Shown one piece after another: positions 1-10,569 of a stretch of DNA of 64,000 bases. Origin of the DNA: Cryptomeria japonica (taxonomy: Eukaryota > Streptophyta > Pinopsida > Cupressales > Cupressaceae); the NCBI RefSeq assembly GCF_030272615.1, contig NC_081414.1, positions 527,229,137 to 527,293,136 on the forward strand. Reading direction: 5' to 3'. Position numbers and translations under genes: made by a program. The first letter of the stretch is position 1. The number at the start of each line of letters is the position of its first letter. The notes beneath the pieces were generated by a model. It was not told the DNA's origin, searched no databases, and saw nothing but the letters and a program-made list of their open reading frames with translations.

Positions 1-586
1 TTGGATAGGGGCATCATTGGTATTGTTCTGGCAAAATAACGCTTGAGCAACAAATTGTTGACTAGCTTGAGGTGGAGGTGCATAAATTGGTACCGGGTTC
101 ATTGTTGGGGCTCCTATTGGTAAAGGTGATGGTACCTCGGGGAGTTGGTTATAATTTCCTTGGTTCACTCCTATGGTCAAGTTGTATCCAATCCCCCTAG
201 GTGTTTGATTTAATTCTTGATTCATGTTGATTTCCAACACATAAACCTTCACCAATATATTCCTTTGATCTTCAGGCACAATATTTTTGATAAACATAGC
301 ACTCCATGGGTTAATGGCTCTCAAATATGAATCAATTGCTACATTTGCTGCCACTTGATAAGGAGCCTATAACCTCTTGTATGCCCTTTGAAAGTTGGTA
401 TTAAAAGTTGTCAAAGGTTCATTTGGTGACTTATTAAGGGAGGAAAACTAATGGTATAATGTTCTAGGATCAACATACACTCAGAACTGATCAATAAAGG
501 CTTTCTCTAAAACATCCCAACCATTAATGGAATTTGCTGGGAGAGTCAAATACCAATTATACTCATTCTGCCCAAGTGAAAGACAT
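1..586 (-). pseudogene. gag: Ty3/gypsy gag fragment, decayed
   Basis: Reading the minus strand gives a gag capsid-like stretch with the sequence order NEYNWYLTLP, NGWDVLEKAFIDQF, DPRTLYH, FSSLNKSPNEPLTTFN, FQRAYKRL, and then a Pro/Gln-rich tail (PPPQASQQFVAQ). This matches the retrotransposon gag pattern of plant Ty3/gypsy elements, in which capsid forms virus-like particles around the element RNA. At least two in-frame stops are visible, one after LYH and one after KRL, both where the family usually has Gln. The fragment is open at the left window edge and abuts a copia integrase relic on the right. No start codon or nucleocapsid knuckle is present, so it cannot make a complete Gag. Confidence 0.75.
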
Positions 587-1330
587 TTGTTCATCCTTTT
601 TGCTATGCCATTCTATTATGGTGTCCTCAGAGCTAACATTCATCTCTTGATACCCTATTCATCACAATACTTAACAAATTTATCAGATATGATTTCTCCT
701 CCCCTGTTTGATCTTAAACACTTCAAGTTCTTACCAGTTTCATTCTCAACCATAGATTTAAATGATTTAAATTTACTAAATGCTTCTGATTTCTCCTTCA
801 AAAATCTCACCCACATCATTTTACAATAGTCATCAGTGAAAATCATGAAATACTTATCACCGTAATAACTCTTTATTCTCATAGGGCCATAGATATCAGT
901 ATGTACCAAATCTAAAATATTCTCAGAAGTACAATTCTTTCTCTTGAAAGAACTAGAGGTCATCTTACCAATTTGACTATCTTTGTATATCACATTATCC
1001 GGTTAACATGTTGGGGCAATCCTCTTACAATACTTGACTTCCTTACCTTAACCAAATTATCAAAATTAACATGACAACATCTTTTATGTCACAACCAACT
1101 GTCTTCCATTCTTGTAACCAGACAATTATTAACATTACTAATCAGATGGAATAGGTTACCTCTAGTTTCCTTCCCTATAGCAATCGGTTCGCTATTACCT
1201 CCAAGAATTCTGCAAACTCCACTTTTAAACTCAAGCAAATAACCTTTATCATTGAGCTGACCAACACTTAAAAGATTGTGCTTTAGACATTTTTTCCTTT
1301 TATTGTCAAGGACTTGTCTCGCAATCAATC
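587..1330 (-). pseudogene. pol: Ty1/copia GAG-pre-integrase and integrase core fragment
   Basis: The minus strand from about 1330 downward reads KHNLLSVGQLNDKGYLLEF, then HVNFDNLVKV (GAG-pre-integrase), then the spacer QIGKMTSSSFKRKN and the integrase core LDLVHTDIYGPMR, YFMIFTDDYCKMMWV. It ends near GIAKRMNK, which corresponds to the conserved NGxxER end of the catalytic core. LVHTD and TDDY carry expected integrase aspartate-region residues. The pieces use different frames (the parts starting at 993 and 1328), and stops interrupt the join. The zinc-binding N-terminus is incomplete, and RT and RNase H are missing. It is a truncated, non-functional copia pol relic, clearly of the family although not assignable to a lineage. 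Confidence 0.8.
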
Positions 1331-2484
1331 ACCGTGATTCCTTCTACTGTTCCAAGAAAAAGTGTATAGTTGGGAAATGATGTCATCTTGTTTGTAATTG
1401 AGTTTGGGTTTCATAAATGGTAAAATTCCATCTCCTGGAAGTACTATGCTAGGGCATAGTGTGACCGTGCAATTGAAAGTTGAGGGGATTTGTGCTTTAG
1501 GCCCTCCCTCTAGTGCCAGTTTTTGTTGATGGGTGTTTTGACAGACTCACCAATAGTAAGGTAGTTTATGTGAACACTCCCCACTTCTCCTGAAAAGCGA
1601 TAAGTTTTAGGGAACTAATCACTCCAAGGTCTCTATAGTCGGTTCTCGACGGTGTTGGGAGATCAATGGTTGAGACGGTCGTACCTGTTAAGGGGCCTGC
1701 TGGTTGAAACAACTTCCAATAGCTTAACTTATTTTTTATTTTTTTATTTTTATGATTTAGATTTTTTTTCAAAATAATTTTCAAAAGATGGATCAAGGAA
1801 ACAAGAAAATAATAATGAGACGAATACAATAACAACTTGACAAACTACGCAATTAGCACCCTGCAATCTAAATATCATCAATATCATTCAAACCAACATT
1901 CAATAATGGACCTCCAATAAACATACAGAGTCATGCAACCTCACAAATTCATGGAAACAAATACCACCACAATATTGTTCTATCACATTAATTCTCATAC
2001 ACCACTTACGTGCGCAATATGATTCACAAAGCAATCAAACATAAGATCAAAGTAAGTTGCTGATTTCAAACAATAGACATTACCTGATTGCAAAGAACAA
2101 ATTCATAGCACATACGCATAGATTAGGCAATCTATAAGTTGCTTCTTGTATTAATTCCAAAGAATGTGTCATAATATCTACTCAAACTCATTAAATATGC
2201 ATAAAAATCTCTAAAAGAATATCTAATTGGGCCTCAAATCATCAATTTTTGTACCCTTAACAATTAATCAAAATCTCCAATTTATAGAGTTTCTTGTCCT
2301 ACTTTCTAGGAAATAAGTCCTATCACTTAAAAATCAAGGAGTTGCAATTGACATGCAAGTCTCTGACTGGAACTCCAGCTAACTACTACAAAATTGTGAC
2401 TAGGTGAGCATTACAAAAACAATGCTGCATGAGCCAACACTTTGTAATCGTGCAAAACTTGCTCAATAATTCAAGGTACATGCT
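1331..2484. other. No gene seen; AT-rich, probably TE-derived
   Basis: I find no coding similarity here. The stretch 1560-1710 has a more mixed composition and resembles untranslated parts of LTR elements, but I could not place it. From about 1730 to 2480 the sequence is AT-rich and without obvious repeats. The right limit is where similarity to the long LTR copy at 8270 onward begins. Confidence 0.5.
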
Positions 2485-4534
2485 CGAGCAAACTAGTTGA
2501 GAAGAGAAGACATGTTGTGCTACCAAGGCAGAGAAGGAAGACTTAAGATGGTGAGTTTGCCTCCTTGGCAAACCAGTTGAGAAGAGAACTAGTCAAATGA
2601 AGATAAGGCTCTGCAGTTGCACACATGGAGTTATTGGTATGCAGATGGAAAGTGGTGTTGCCACATATGCATAACAACTGGAGATAGTTGGCATGAAGAT
2701 ATCATGTACTCTACTGGTATGTAGGCAGAAACATGCAAATTGGTAAACAAGGAGGATACCGACATACAACCAAGTGGACAAAGAGACATAAGTGAAGTGC
2801 TCTTAGCCTGATGAAGATGCACATGATGTGTCATCCAAGATTATTGTTGAAGACTGACATGGTTGATGAGTGGGTTGACAAGATCCACCACAACAAGGAA
2901 GGAGAAGGCAAGAAGGTTAACCGGTAGGGAAAGAGGGATTGGTGGTATATGCACACACCGGTTGTGTGCAATTTGTCGGTGACCAATCAGACTAACTTGG
3001 TGAGCTAAGGTGGATGCCGAAAAAGGTACCACATGGAGTCAAGGTGGCGAACATGCATGCAACGGTAGATGGGGTGTGCACCGATGAGGTTGATATAGAG
3101 TTGGTCGATATTAATTATAGACCCCATAAATCACAAGAGGTGTTGCAGAGGTGTGCGGGTCGAGGAAGGTCAGACATAGGTGATTGATGGGATGCATCGA
3201 TCGATGCAGTGTGACTAGGTGTAGAATGAGGTTGGTGATGCAATCTAAAGAACCATTTATGATGATTGATCTTGTGCCTCACCGATTGACTGTTTGTGTT
3301 TGCTAAGTTTAGCAAACATGCCTTGGAAGGAAGAAGATATGGTTGGTAATACCTGATTTCTTGCATGATTGTTTATCTTCATGCAGAACAAGATCTGATT
3401 GGATCTGATAGTCCTTGTGATTAGTGGAAGAAACCCTAGTGTGCCAAGAGTTTGAAGCTGCGTTTTGGCAGAAATTCTTAGCTATAAGAATGGAGGTAGA
3501 AGACTGGATTTGATTGATGATGCTAGAAGAATAGGTGCCAGATGTTGAAGAGTGCAATGTGAAAAAGAAGCAAAGAGCCAACTAGTCAGAGACTTCATCG
3601 AAGATCATAGAGACTTGACTGTTAGAGGTGAAACCAGTGAGAGGGTTTAGCAGAGGCTTAACCGACAAGGTTAGAGTGATTGGTAAATTGCAAAGTGAGT
3701 TACATTGGTATAAACGGGTGGTGCTAGAACTTGCAAAAAAGAAGAGAAGGTGTTGTAGTGCAGAGGGAGTGTTGGTGAAGATCCAACAAGGCAAGATCAG
3801 AGCAGAGCTTGACCGGTAAGGAGAAAACCGACAGAGATCAAAGTGAAGAGTACCGGTGGTGGCAAGAAGTAGTGCATCTGATAGAACATAGTACTAACAA
3901 ATTAGAGGTGGAGGCTGAACTAGTAAGTCTACAAAAAAGAGTGAAGGAGAGGAGGATCTGAGTGTGAAGAGAACAAACAAAAAGTAGAGTAGAGAAAGAC
4001 CAGTTGAGAAGAGTGGAACTAGAAGAAAGATTATAGAGGTTATAAAACACATTTGTAATTGGGTATTAACTTTTGTATTTGAAATATGTTATTGTAATCA
4101 CTGAGTTGGAGCTCGGTTGAGGGGTTTGTTCTCTTTGAGTTGGTACCCTAAATCAGAGGTTGGTGCTCCTTGGGTTGGTGCCCTAAATCAGGGGTGGGTG
4201 CTCCTTGGGTTGGTGCCCTAAAGAAGAAGTGGTACTCCTTGGGTTGGTGCCCAAAATGTTGTAACCAAAGGTTTTCATTGTGAGGCTAGATTGGAGAAAT
4301 AGACTCCAACACCACTTCTCACCAAGGTTTTTCCCATCTTGGGTTTTCCTCTTATATATTGGTGTTATGTGATATGCCCTTGTGTGGTTGATTTGTGTGG
4401 TCTATCTTTATCTTATCGGTAGGTTTTATTTGTCCTCAGGTTGGTAACCAGTAATCTCTCTTGGACGTAAAAAGGATTAAGGATTTAGAAATCACTGATT
4501 CACCCCCCCTCTCAGTGGCATCTTGTGTTCAACA
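2485..4534 (+). repeat. 5' LTR, left-truncated
   Basis: This is collinear with 8275-10569: shared landmarks are AGACATGTTGTGCTACCAAG, GATGAAGATGCACATGATGTG, GAAGAAACCCTAG and the closing CACTGATTCACCCCCCCT...GTGTTCAACA. The first ~675 bp found in the 3' LTR (7600-8274) are missing, so the copy is broken at about 2485. The CA end and the immediate primer site fix its right boundary. ORFs within it are incidental. Confidence 0.85.
4130..4258 (+). repeat. Short tandem repeat inside the 5' LTR
   Basis: About four units of 33-38 bp with the core CTCCTTGGGTTGGTGCCCTAA are seen here. The same array, with a rearranged unit count, occurs in the 3' LTR near 10160-10290. Its place in the downstream half of the LTR suggests it is part of the R/U5 region, though I cannot map the transcription start. 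Confidence 0.75.
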
Positions 4535-4536
4535 AT

Positions 4537-4555
4537 TGGTATCAGAGCCTAGGTT
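4537..4555 (+). other. Primer binding site (tRNA-iMet type)
   Basis: TGGTATCAGAGC followed by CTAGGTT starts 2 bp after the LTR end and complements the 3' end of plant initiator methionine tRNA, with one extra base. It would prime minus-strand DNA synthesis of the copia element. Confidence 0.9.
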
Positions 4556-4597
4556 CCTGGTTGATAAGCTTTCTCCAACTTAGGTAGATTATGGTAT

Positions 4598-6586
4598 TTG
4601 AACACAATGGTCTATTTAGTGTCACCCCCTACTCCAGTGTTTGATGGTTCAAACTTTTCTATTTGGAGTCATAGGATGGAAGTCTACCTGTCCTCCCTTG
4701 GGTTTGATGTATGGATGTCAATAGTAAATGGATGCCCTGGTAAAGTCAGTCCTCCCACCAGTTGTAAAGAAGAAAGGAGAAACAAATGTAATGATGAAGC
4801 TATGGAGGCCATACTTAGTGGGCTATCCGGTGATTTCTCCTCATAGGTGGACATATACAAATCTGCTAAAAGTCTATGGGATAGATTGAAAAAACTCTAT
4901 GACAATGAACCTTGCACTACAGAACCGGTTTGTGGAAACAATAAAAGAAATGATGCACATGTGTTTGCAGATGATGAAGGTAGATATTTTAGCAACAACA
5001 AAAATGATGAAGAGGAAACTCACCTCTTTATGGCTCAAGAATTAGAAGATGAGAAGCACACATCAGAGAGTAATCATGTAGGTCATTCTTACCAGCAAGA
5101 TGTGTTTGGGAGTGATGATAAAGATGAATCCAAAGTTGATATTGAATGTGAACTGGTAAGTGGACTAGAAGAGTTGCAAAATGTTAGAAATGAATTTAAT
5201 AGGTACAAATATTCAGTTCATGAAGAATGCAGCCAATTGATAATATGCCTTGAAGAATCAAATAATAATATCTTCATATTGACATCTCAAATAGAAGAGG
5301 CAAAAGGATTGACTGGTGAATTGGAATCAGTCTTTGATGCTAAAGAGAGAAGATGTGAGGAACTCCAGCTAGAAGTGGAGACAAAAGACAAAGAATGTCA
5401 AGACCTAAAAGGAGAAATGGAGAACATCAGGAAAGACCTTGAGAAGTGTCAAAATGAGCTCGAGGTAAGGATCCGGTATGATGGCGACACAGAGGCCTTG
5501 GAAAAAATGTTGAATAAATAAAAACACACGAAGGATACCAGACGATTAAGACATGCTACCGTTGAATGCTCTACAAGTGAGGATGTATCTCACAAGGACA
5601 TTAAGTTTATCCCCTCTAATGGAGAAAAAAAGGGTCAAACCTTCACAGTCTGAAGTGCACCAAGAAAGAAGGTTGACCTAGCTACAACCGGTGAGGACTT
5701 GAGGATAAAAATGAATACCGGTGCAACAAGAAGAAATAATGCAGATCCTAAAGGAAAAAGAAAGCTGGGAGAAGATAGGTTCACCAGAAACAAGAATGCA
5801 AGAAGGCAGCTTAAGAGACTCCCCATCGATGGAAGACAAAGAGATACAACACCCCAGAGAAGTAGAAGTGTAGAAGCCAAACCAGTCAGATCACCTCATG
5901 TTTGGTAGAATGAATTTGTAAGTAATAAGTCTCCATTCTCTGGTTATTGTTTTGCTTGTAAAGGATATGGCCATAGGGAAGAGGAATGCAAAATGATTTC
6001 TAGGAATAGAAAAACTGCTTTTCCTAGGAATAGCAATTTAGTTTGTAAGAGATGTAATGCATTTGGGCATAGAATATCATAATGTAGAAACATGCATAAG
6101 CCCACTCTCGATTATTCTAACCAGAGTCCATTTGCTTCCTCAAGAAATGTAAATTATATATGTCATAATTGCAATGGATCTAGCCATAGAAGTAATGTGT
6201 GCAGGAAGAAGATGATTCATGCACATGGCAACCGGTATAACAACTATGCCCAAAGGAGAAATGCTCCTACAAGATCAAGATATTAGTTGAAATCGGTAGC
6301 AGACTACAATGGCATGATCCTGAGAAGAAGGTCAAACCGGTCTGGTAGAAGATCTTCCAATCATCTAGCTAGGATGAATGCAATATGCTTCTATGGCAAT
6401 ATATCCAGTCATATTGTAGAACCTAGTAAAGTAAAGACCTATTAGCAGAAGAAGATGAGACCTGATCCAAACGATACAAATGAGAAGAGGAGGCAGTCCA
6501 AGTAGGTATGGAGGAAGAAGGAAGAAAACATGACCATGGACCGACACTGTGCACTCAATGCACATGTGATATCTCCTAAAGTTTAA
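4598..6586 (+). pseudogene. gag: Copia Gag with coiled coil and CCHC knuckles, decayed
   Basis: One reading frame runs from an ATG at 4598 to about 6586, broken by stops (first TAG at 4844-4846, then 5519-5521 and more) but with no obvious frameshift. The N-terminus (PVFDGSNFSIWSHRMEVYL, then SAKSLWDRLKKLYDNEP) is the usual copia Gag start. A jump then follows to NNKNDEEETHLFMAQELE, so the middle of the capsid domain appears deleted. Next is a Glu/Lys-rich coiled coil of about 120 residues (5150-5500), then basic residues and three C-x2-C-x4-H-x4-C knuckles at 5948-5989, 6044-6085 (with a stop inside) and 6161-6202. A fourth at about 6386 has lost its second and last Cys. Gag packages element RNA; this copy cannot be translated whole. 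Confidence 0.85.
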
Positions 6587-7528
6587 AGGAGATGTAGATC
6601 CTTAGGGAGAGCTATATGTTGATCAAATCATTTACCTCCAAATATTGAGAAGGACAAAGGAAAGGACAAGCAATCACAGACATGATCAAGAAGCTAAGAT
6701 GAATGAATGTGTGCAATTGATATCTTGGCTACACATTCACATGGGCAAGATGGATCACTGCTACAAGTGTCAAAGTGAGATGTAACACTGGAAGGAGAGC
6801 CAGTGGACAAAGTATAGTGGCAAAGATATTGAATTGGTACAGTAAATCGATAGGTGCAGTTTGTTGTCAGTAGGGATAATTACCGGTATTGAAGAATATG
6901 TAGGTCAATATGTTTCAGTTGTGTTGTAGTGGCTCCGGTGGCCTGGACATATGAATTTATGTCTTTGATGATATCAGAATTTGTCCCAAATGATAATATG
7001 TTAGACCAGTAGCCGATCCCATGTGTATGAGACATCATGATGTCAACAGGTGTGAGAGTTAACATGGAGTCAATGTGACTTGGCATTGTGGTTAGGTATG
7101 TTTATGTCACAAAAATGGGATGTATGTCATGGAAGTGAAAGACCATCAACATGTATAGATGCTCACTTCCACCGATACAAAGTATAGTTTGGGGTACCGG
7201 GTTAGGACTTGACAGAAAATAAAGACCAGAGGGCTGTAATTCATGGGGAGTTCACAATAATATCCTATGATTAGTGCCTGATACACTTGACATAGGAGGA
7301 AATTAAGTGTAATTACATCTTCAACGTGGGCCGGTATATGGGGAGATGTGAGTTACCTACACAGGGGGAGAATATGTCAAACTGATTGGTGTCTATTCTC
7401 TGGTTCAAGTGCTTCTATTTGAGAGGTTGCAGAGCATAGTGGTAAAAAGGGAACAAGCAACTGGTTAAAAAAGGGAAGAGAGAAAGCTTGCAGTATACTG
7501 ATTGTCAAGACCCTTTGCCATTGTTGTC
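6587..7528 (+). other. Internal 3' region of the copia element, non-coding
   Basis: Between the end of the gag frame and the first polypurine tract I find no protease, integrase, RT or RNase H motif in any frame. The expected 3-4 kb pol region is missing, so this is either a deletion or a gag-only family. The sequence shares the ACCGGT-rich style of the LTRs. Confidence 0.6.
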
Positions 7529-7598
7529 AAAGGGGGAGAAAGGATTTGTAGTATACCGGATACTACATGTGTGTTGATAGCAATGCCAAAGGGGGAGA
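7529..7598 (+). other. Duplicated polypurine tracts before the 3' LTR
   Basis: AAAGGGGGAGAAAGG lies at 7529-7543 and AAAGGGGGAGA at 7588-7598, in similar contexts (TTGTTGTCAAAGGGGG and CAATGCCAAAGGGGG). The second directly precedes the LTR start and is the likely plus-strand primer. The first may be a secondary primer or a copied tract. Confidence 0.8.
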
Positions 7599-7599
7599 T

Positions 7600-10569
7600 T
7601 TTTGGCATTATGTTGTCATTAATATCAACTTGTATAGCATGACCGGTGTGGAAGATTGAAGTGTATTGGTGACATTGATGTCAGCTAGTATTGCAGGTCA
7701 CCGGTACACAAGTCAGTGTTGGCATGTGTTGAAGACATGCACTGGAGACTGGTATAGTATGATGACTGGTAAGTAATGTTTTGGCATTTAGTGGCTGCCA
7801 ACCGGTAAGCATGTGCCTGGTAAGAGAGAAAAATGCTTGGATGTTGATTGTGATGAAGAGGCAAAATGCTACAGGAATCACATCAACACTGGAGGTGAAG
7901 CATGTGCAACCCACTGGTAAGAGTTGGATGCTATATTGCAGGACTCCCACCGGATGAAGAGAAGATCGACAAAGAATGTGTTGCTTCAGTAAGAAAGGAT
8001 GGAATATGGGAAAGCTACTAGGTCATATGTCAAGTTGAAGATGCATCTACTCCTTAGGGATGCCACATTAATACCAGCAAGTGACATAGATCCTTTCCCA
8101 CCGGTAAGTGGTAACACCTTGCTTATCCCATTTTACTTGGCATACATCATGACTCTCCAAGATAAGATAGTTTGAGTAAGAAAATGCAGGTGATTGGATG
8201 TATAGACCAGATGACTAACATAGGAGATGGGGAAGCCTCCATAGGATATTTTCACAGATGTGCACTAGTTCAGCATGAGAAGACATGTTGTGCTACCAAG
8301 GCAGAGAAGGAAGAGTTAAGATGATGAGTTTGCATCCTTGCAAACCGGTTGAGAAGAGAACCAGTTAAATGAAGATAAGGCTCTGTAGTTGCACACATGG
8401 AGTTACCAATATGCAGATGGAAAGTGGTGTTGCCACAGATGCATAACAACTGGAGATAGTTGGCATGAAGATCATGCACACTACCGATATGAAGGCAAAA
8501 ATATGCAAATTGGTAAACAAGATGAATACCGACATACAACCAAGTGGATAGAGAGAAAAAAGTGAAGTGCTCTTAGTCTAATGAAGATGCACATGATGTG
8601 CCATCCAAGATTGCTGCTGAAGACCGACATGGTTGATGACCGGGCTAACAAGATCCACGAGCACAAGGAAGGAGAAGGCAAGAAGGTTAACTAGTAGGCA
8701 AAGAGGGATCGGTGGTATGATGCACACACCGGTTGTGTGTAATTTGTCAGTGACAAAGTCAGATTGACTTGGTGAGATAAGGTGGATGCCGATATAGGTG
8801 CCACTTGGAGTCAAGGTGGCGAACATGCATGCAACGATAGATGGGGTGTGCACCGACGAGGTTGTTACAGATTTGGTCAACATTAATTATAGACCCTGTA
8901 AATCACGAGAGGTGTTACAGAGGTGTGTGGCTTGAGGAAGGTCAAACAAAGGTGATCGAAGGGATGCATTGATTGATGCAATGTGACCAGGTGCAAAATG
9001 AGGTTGGCGATGCAATCTGCAGAACCATTTATGATGATTGATCTTGTGCCTCACCGACTGATTGTCCGTGTTATCTAAGTCTAGAAAACGTGCCTTGGAA
9101 GGAAGAAGATATGGTTGGTATACCTAATTGCTTGCAGGATTGTTTATCTTCGTGCAGAACAAGATCTGATTGGATCTGATAGTCCTCATGATCAGTGGAA
9201 GAAACCCTAGCATGCCAAGAGTTTGAAGATGTGTTTTGGAGGGAATGCTCAGCTATAAGAATGGAGGCAGAAGACCGGATTTGATTGATGATGCTAGAAG
9301 AATAGGTGCTGGATGTTGAAAAGTGCAGTGTGAAAAAGAAGCAGAGAGCCAACCAGTCCAAGAATTCATCAAAGATCATAGAGACTAAGTTTTGGAGGTG
9401 CAATCGGTGAGGGTTTAGCAGAGGCTTAACCAACAAGGTCAGAGTGATCGGTAAAATTCAAAGTGAGTTGCAGTGGTGTAAACCGGTGGTGCTAGAACCT
9501 GCAGAAAAGAAGAGAAGGTGTTGTAGTGCAGAGGGAGTGTTGGTGAAGATCCAACAAGGCAAGATCCGAGCAGAGCTTGACCAGTAAGGAGAAAACCAAT
9601 AGAGATCAGAGTGAAGAGTACCGGTGGTGGCAAGCAACAATGCATCTGACACAATAGAGTACCAATAGAGAAGAGGTGGAGGCTGAACTAGTAAGGTTGC
9701 AACAGAGAGTGAAGGAGAGGAGGATCTGAGTGTGAAGAGAACTGATAGAAAGAAGAGCATAGAAAGATCAGTTGAGAAGAGTGGAACTGGAAGAAAGATT
9801 GCAAAGGTTACAAAATCGAGCTTCACTCTCATACTATATATCTTCCCGGTTCTGGGGGCCCTATGGATAGTAGGGCTAGAGGTTATTGGTTGCTAGGGTG
9901 GCACCCTCAAATAAAGTGGGCATTGAATCAGTTAGCATACTTAGGCAGGATATCATTCACTACTCAGGTAGGGTATCACAGGGGCAACTTTCTCTAGTCG
10001 TATTCTTGCTTCACTCGTATCGCCCCCTCTTTCTCCGGATGGAGAAACATTGAATGACTCAAGCACCGATATAGTAGGCATTGAACCGACTGAACCTACA
10101 CATTTGTAACTGGGTATTAACTTTTGTATTTTAAATATGATATTGTAATCACTAAGTTGGAGCTTGGTGAGGGGTTGGTGCTCCTTTGGTTGGTACCCTA
10201 AATTAGGGGTTGGTGCCCTAAATCAGGGGTGGGTGCTCCTTGTGTTGGTACCCTAAAGAAGGAGTGGCACTCCTTGGGTTGGTGCCCAAAATTTTGTAAT
10301 TGAATTTTTTCATTATGAGGCTGGATTGGAGCAGTAAACTCCAACAACAATTCTCACCGAGGTTTTTCCCATCTTGGGTTTTCCTCGTATATACCGGTGT
10401 TATGTGATATGCCCTTGTGTGGTTGATTTGTTTTATCTAGCTTTATCTTACTGGTAGGTTTTCTTGGTCCTTAGGTTGGTAACTGGTAATCTCTCTTGGA
10501 TGTGAAAAGGATTAAGGATTTAGAAATCACTGATTCACCCCCCCTCTAAGTGGCATCTTGTGTTCAACA
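7600..10569 (+). repeat. 3' LTR of the copia element
   Basis: It begins T(T/G)TTGGCATTATGTTGTC directly after the polypurine tract; the canonical TG is mutated to TT. It ends GTGTTCAACA like the 5' LTR. At 2970 bp it is long for copia, partly because of a 282-bp segment at 9816-10097 absent from the 5' copy. The right end interrupts a minus-strand coding relic, so the element inserted into, or recombined with, that sequence. Confidence 0.85.
9816..10097. repeat. 282-bp segment present only in the 3' LTR
   Basis: Both LTRs match up to GGTTA(C/T)AAA and resume at ACACATTTGTAA; the 3' copy has about 282 bp in between. I see no clear target duplication or terminal repeat, only a weak inverted ACTATATATC / GATATAGT near the ends. 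It may be a small insertion or an ancestral part deleted from the 5' LTR. Confidence 0.7.

Larger units (their letters stand above)
2485..10569 (+). mobile_element. Copia-type LTR element with gag but no pol (non-autonomous)
   Basis: Two long direct repeats flank an internal region of about 3.06 kb. The left copy ends at 4534 in CA and is followed at once by TGGTATCAGAGC, the tRNA-iMet primer site common in plant copia elements. The right copy starts after a polypurine tract at 7588-7598. The internal part carries only a decayed gag with several CCHC knuckles; I see no protease, integrase, RT or RNase H. The Gag type (N-terminal domain, long coiled coil, multiple knuckles) and the duplicated GGGGGAGA tract fit the SIRE/Maximus-like side of copia, which is an inference. 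The 5' LTR lacks its beginning, so no target-site duplication can be read. The LTRs are visibly diverged, suggesting an old insertion. Confidence 0.8.

Noticed and set aside
2386-4050. Minus ORFs in the copia LTR, repeated at 8270-9832
   Set aside because: They occur in both LTR copies, shift phase between copies and overlap regulatory sequence; not coding.
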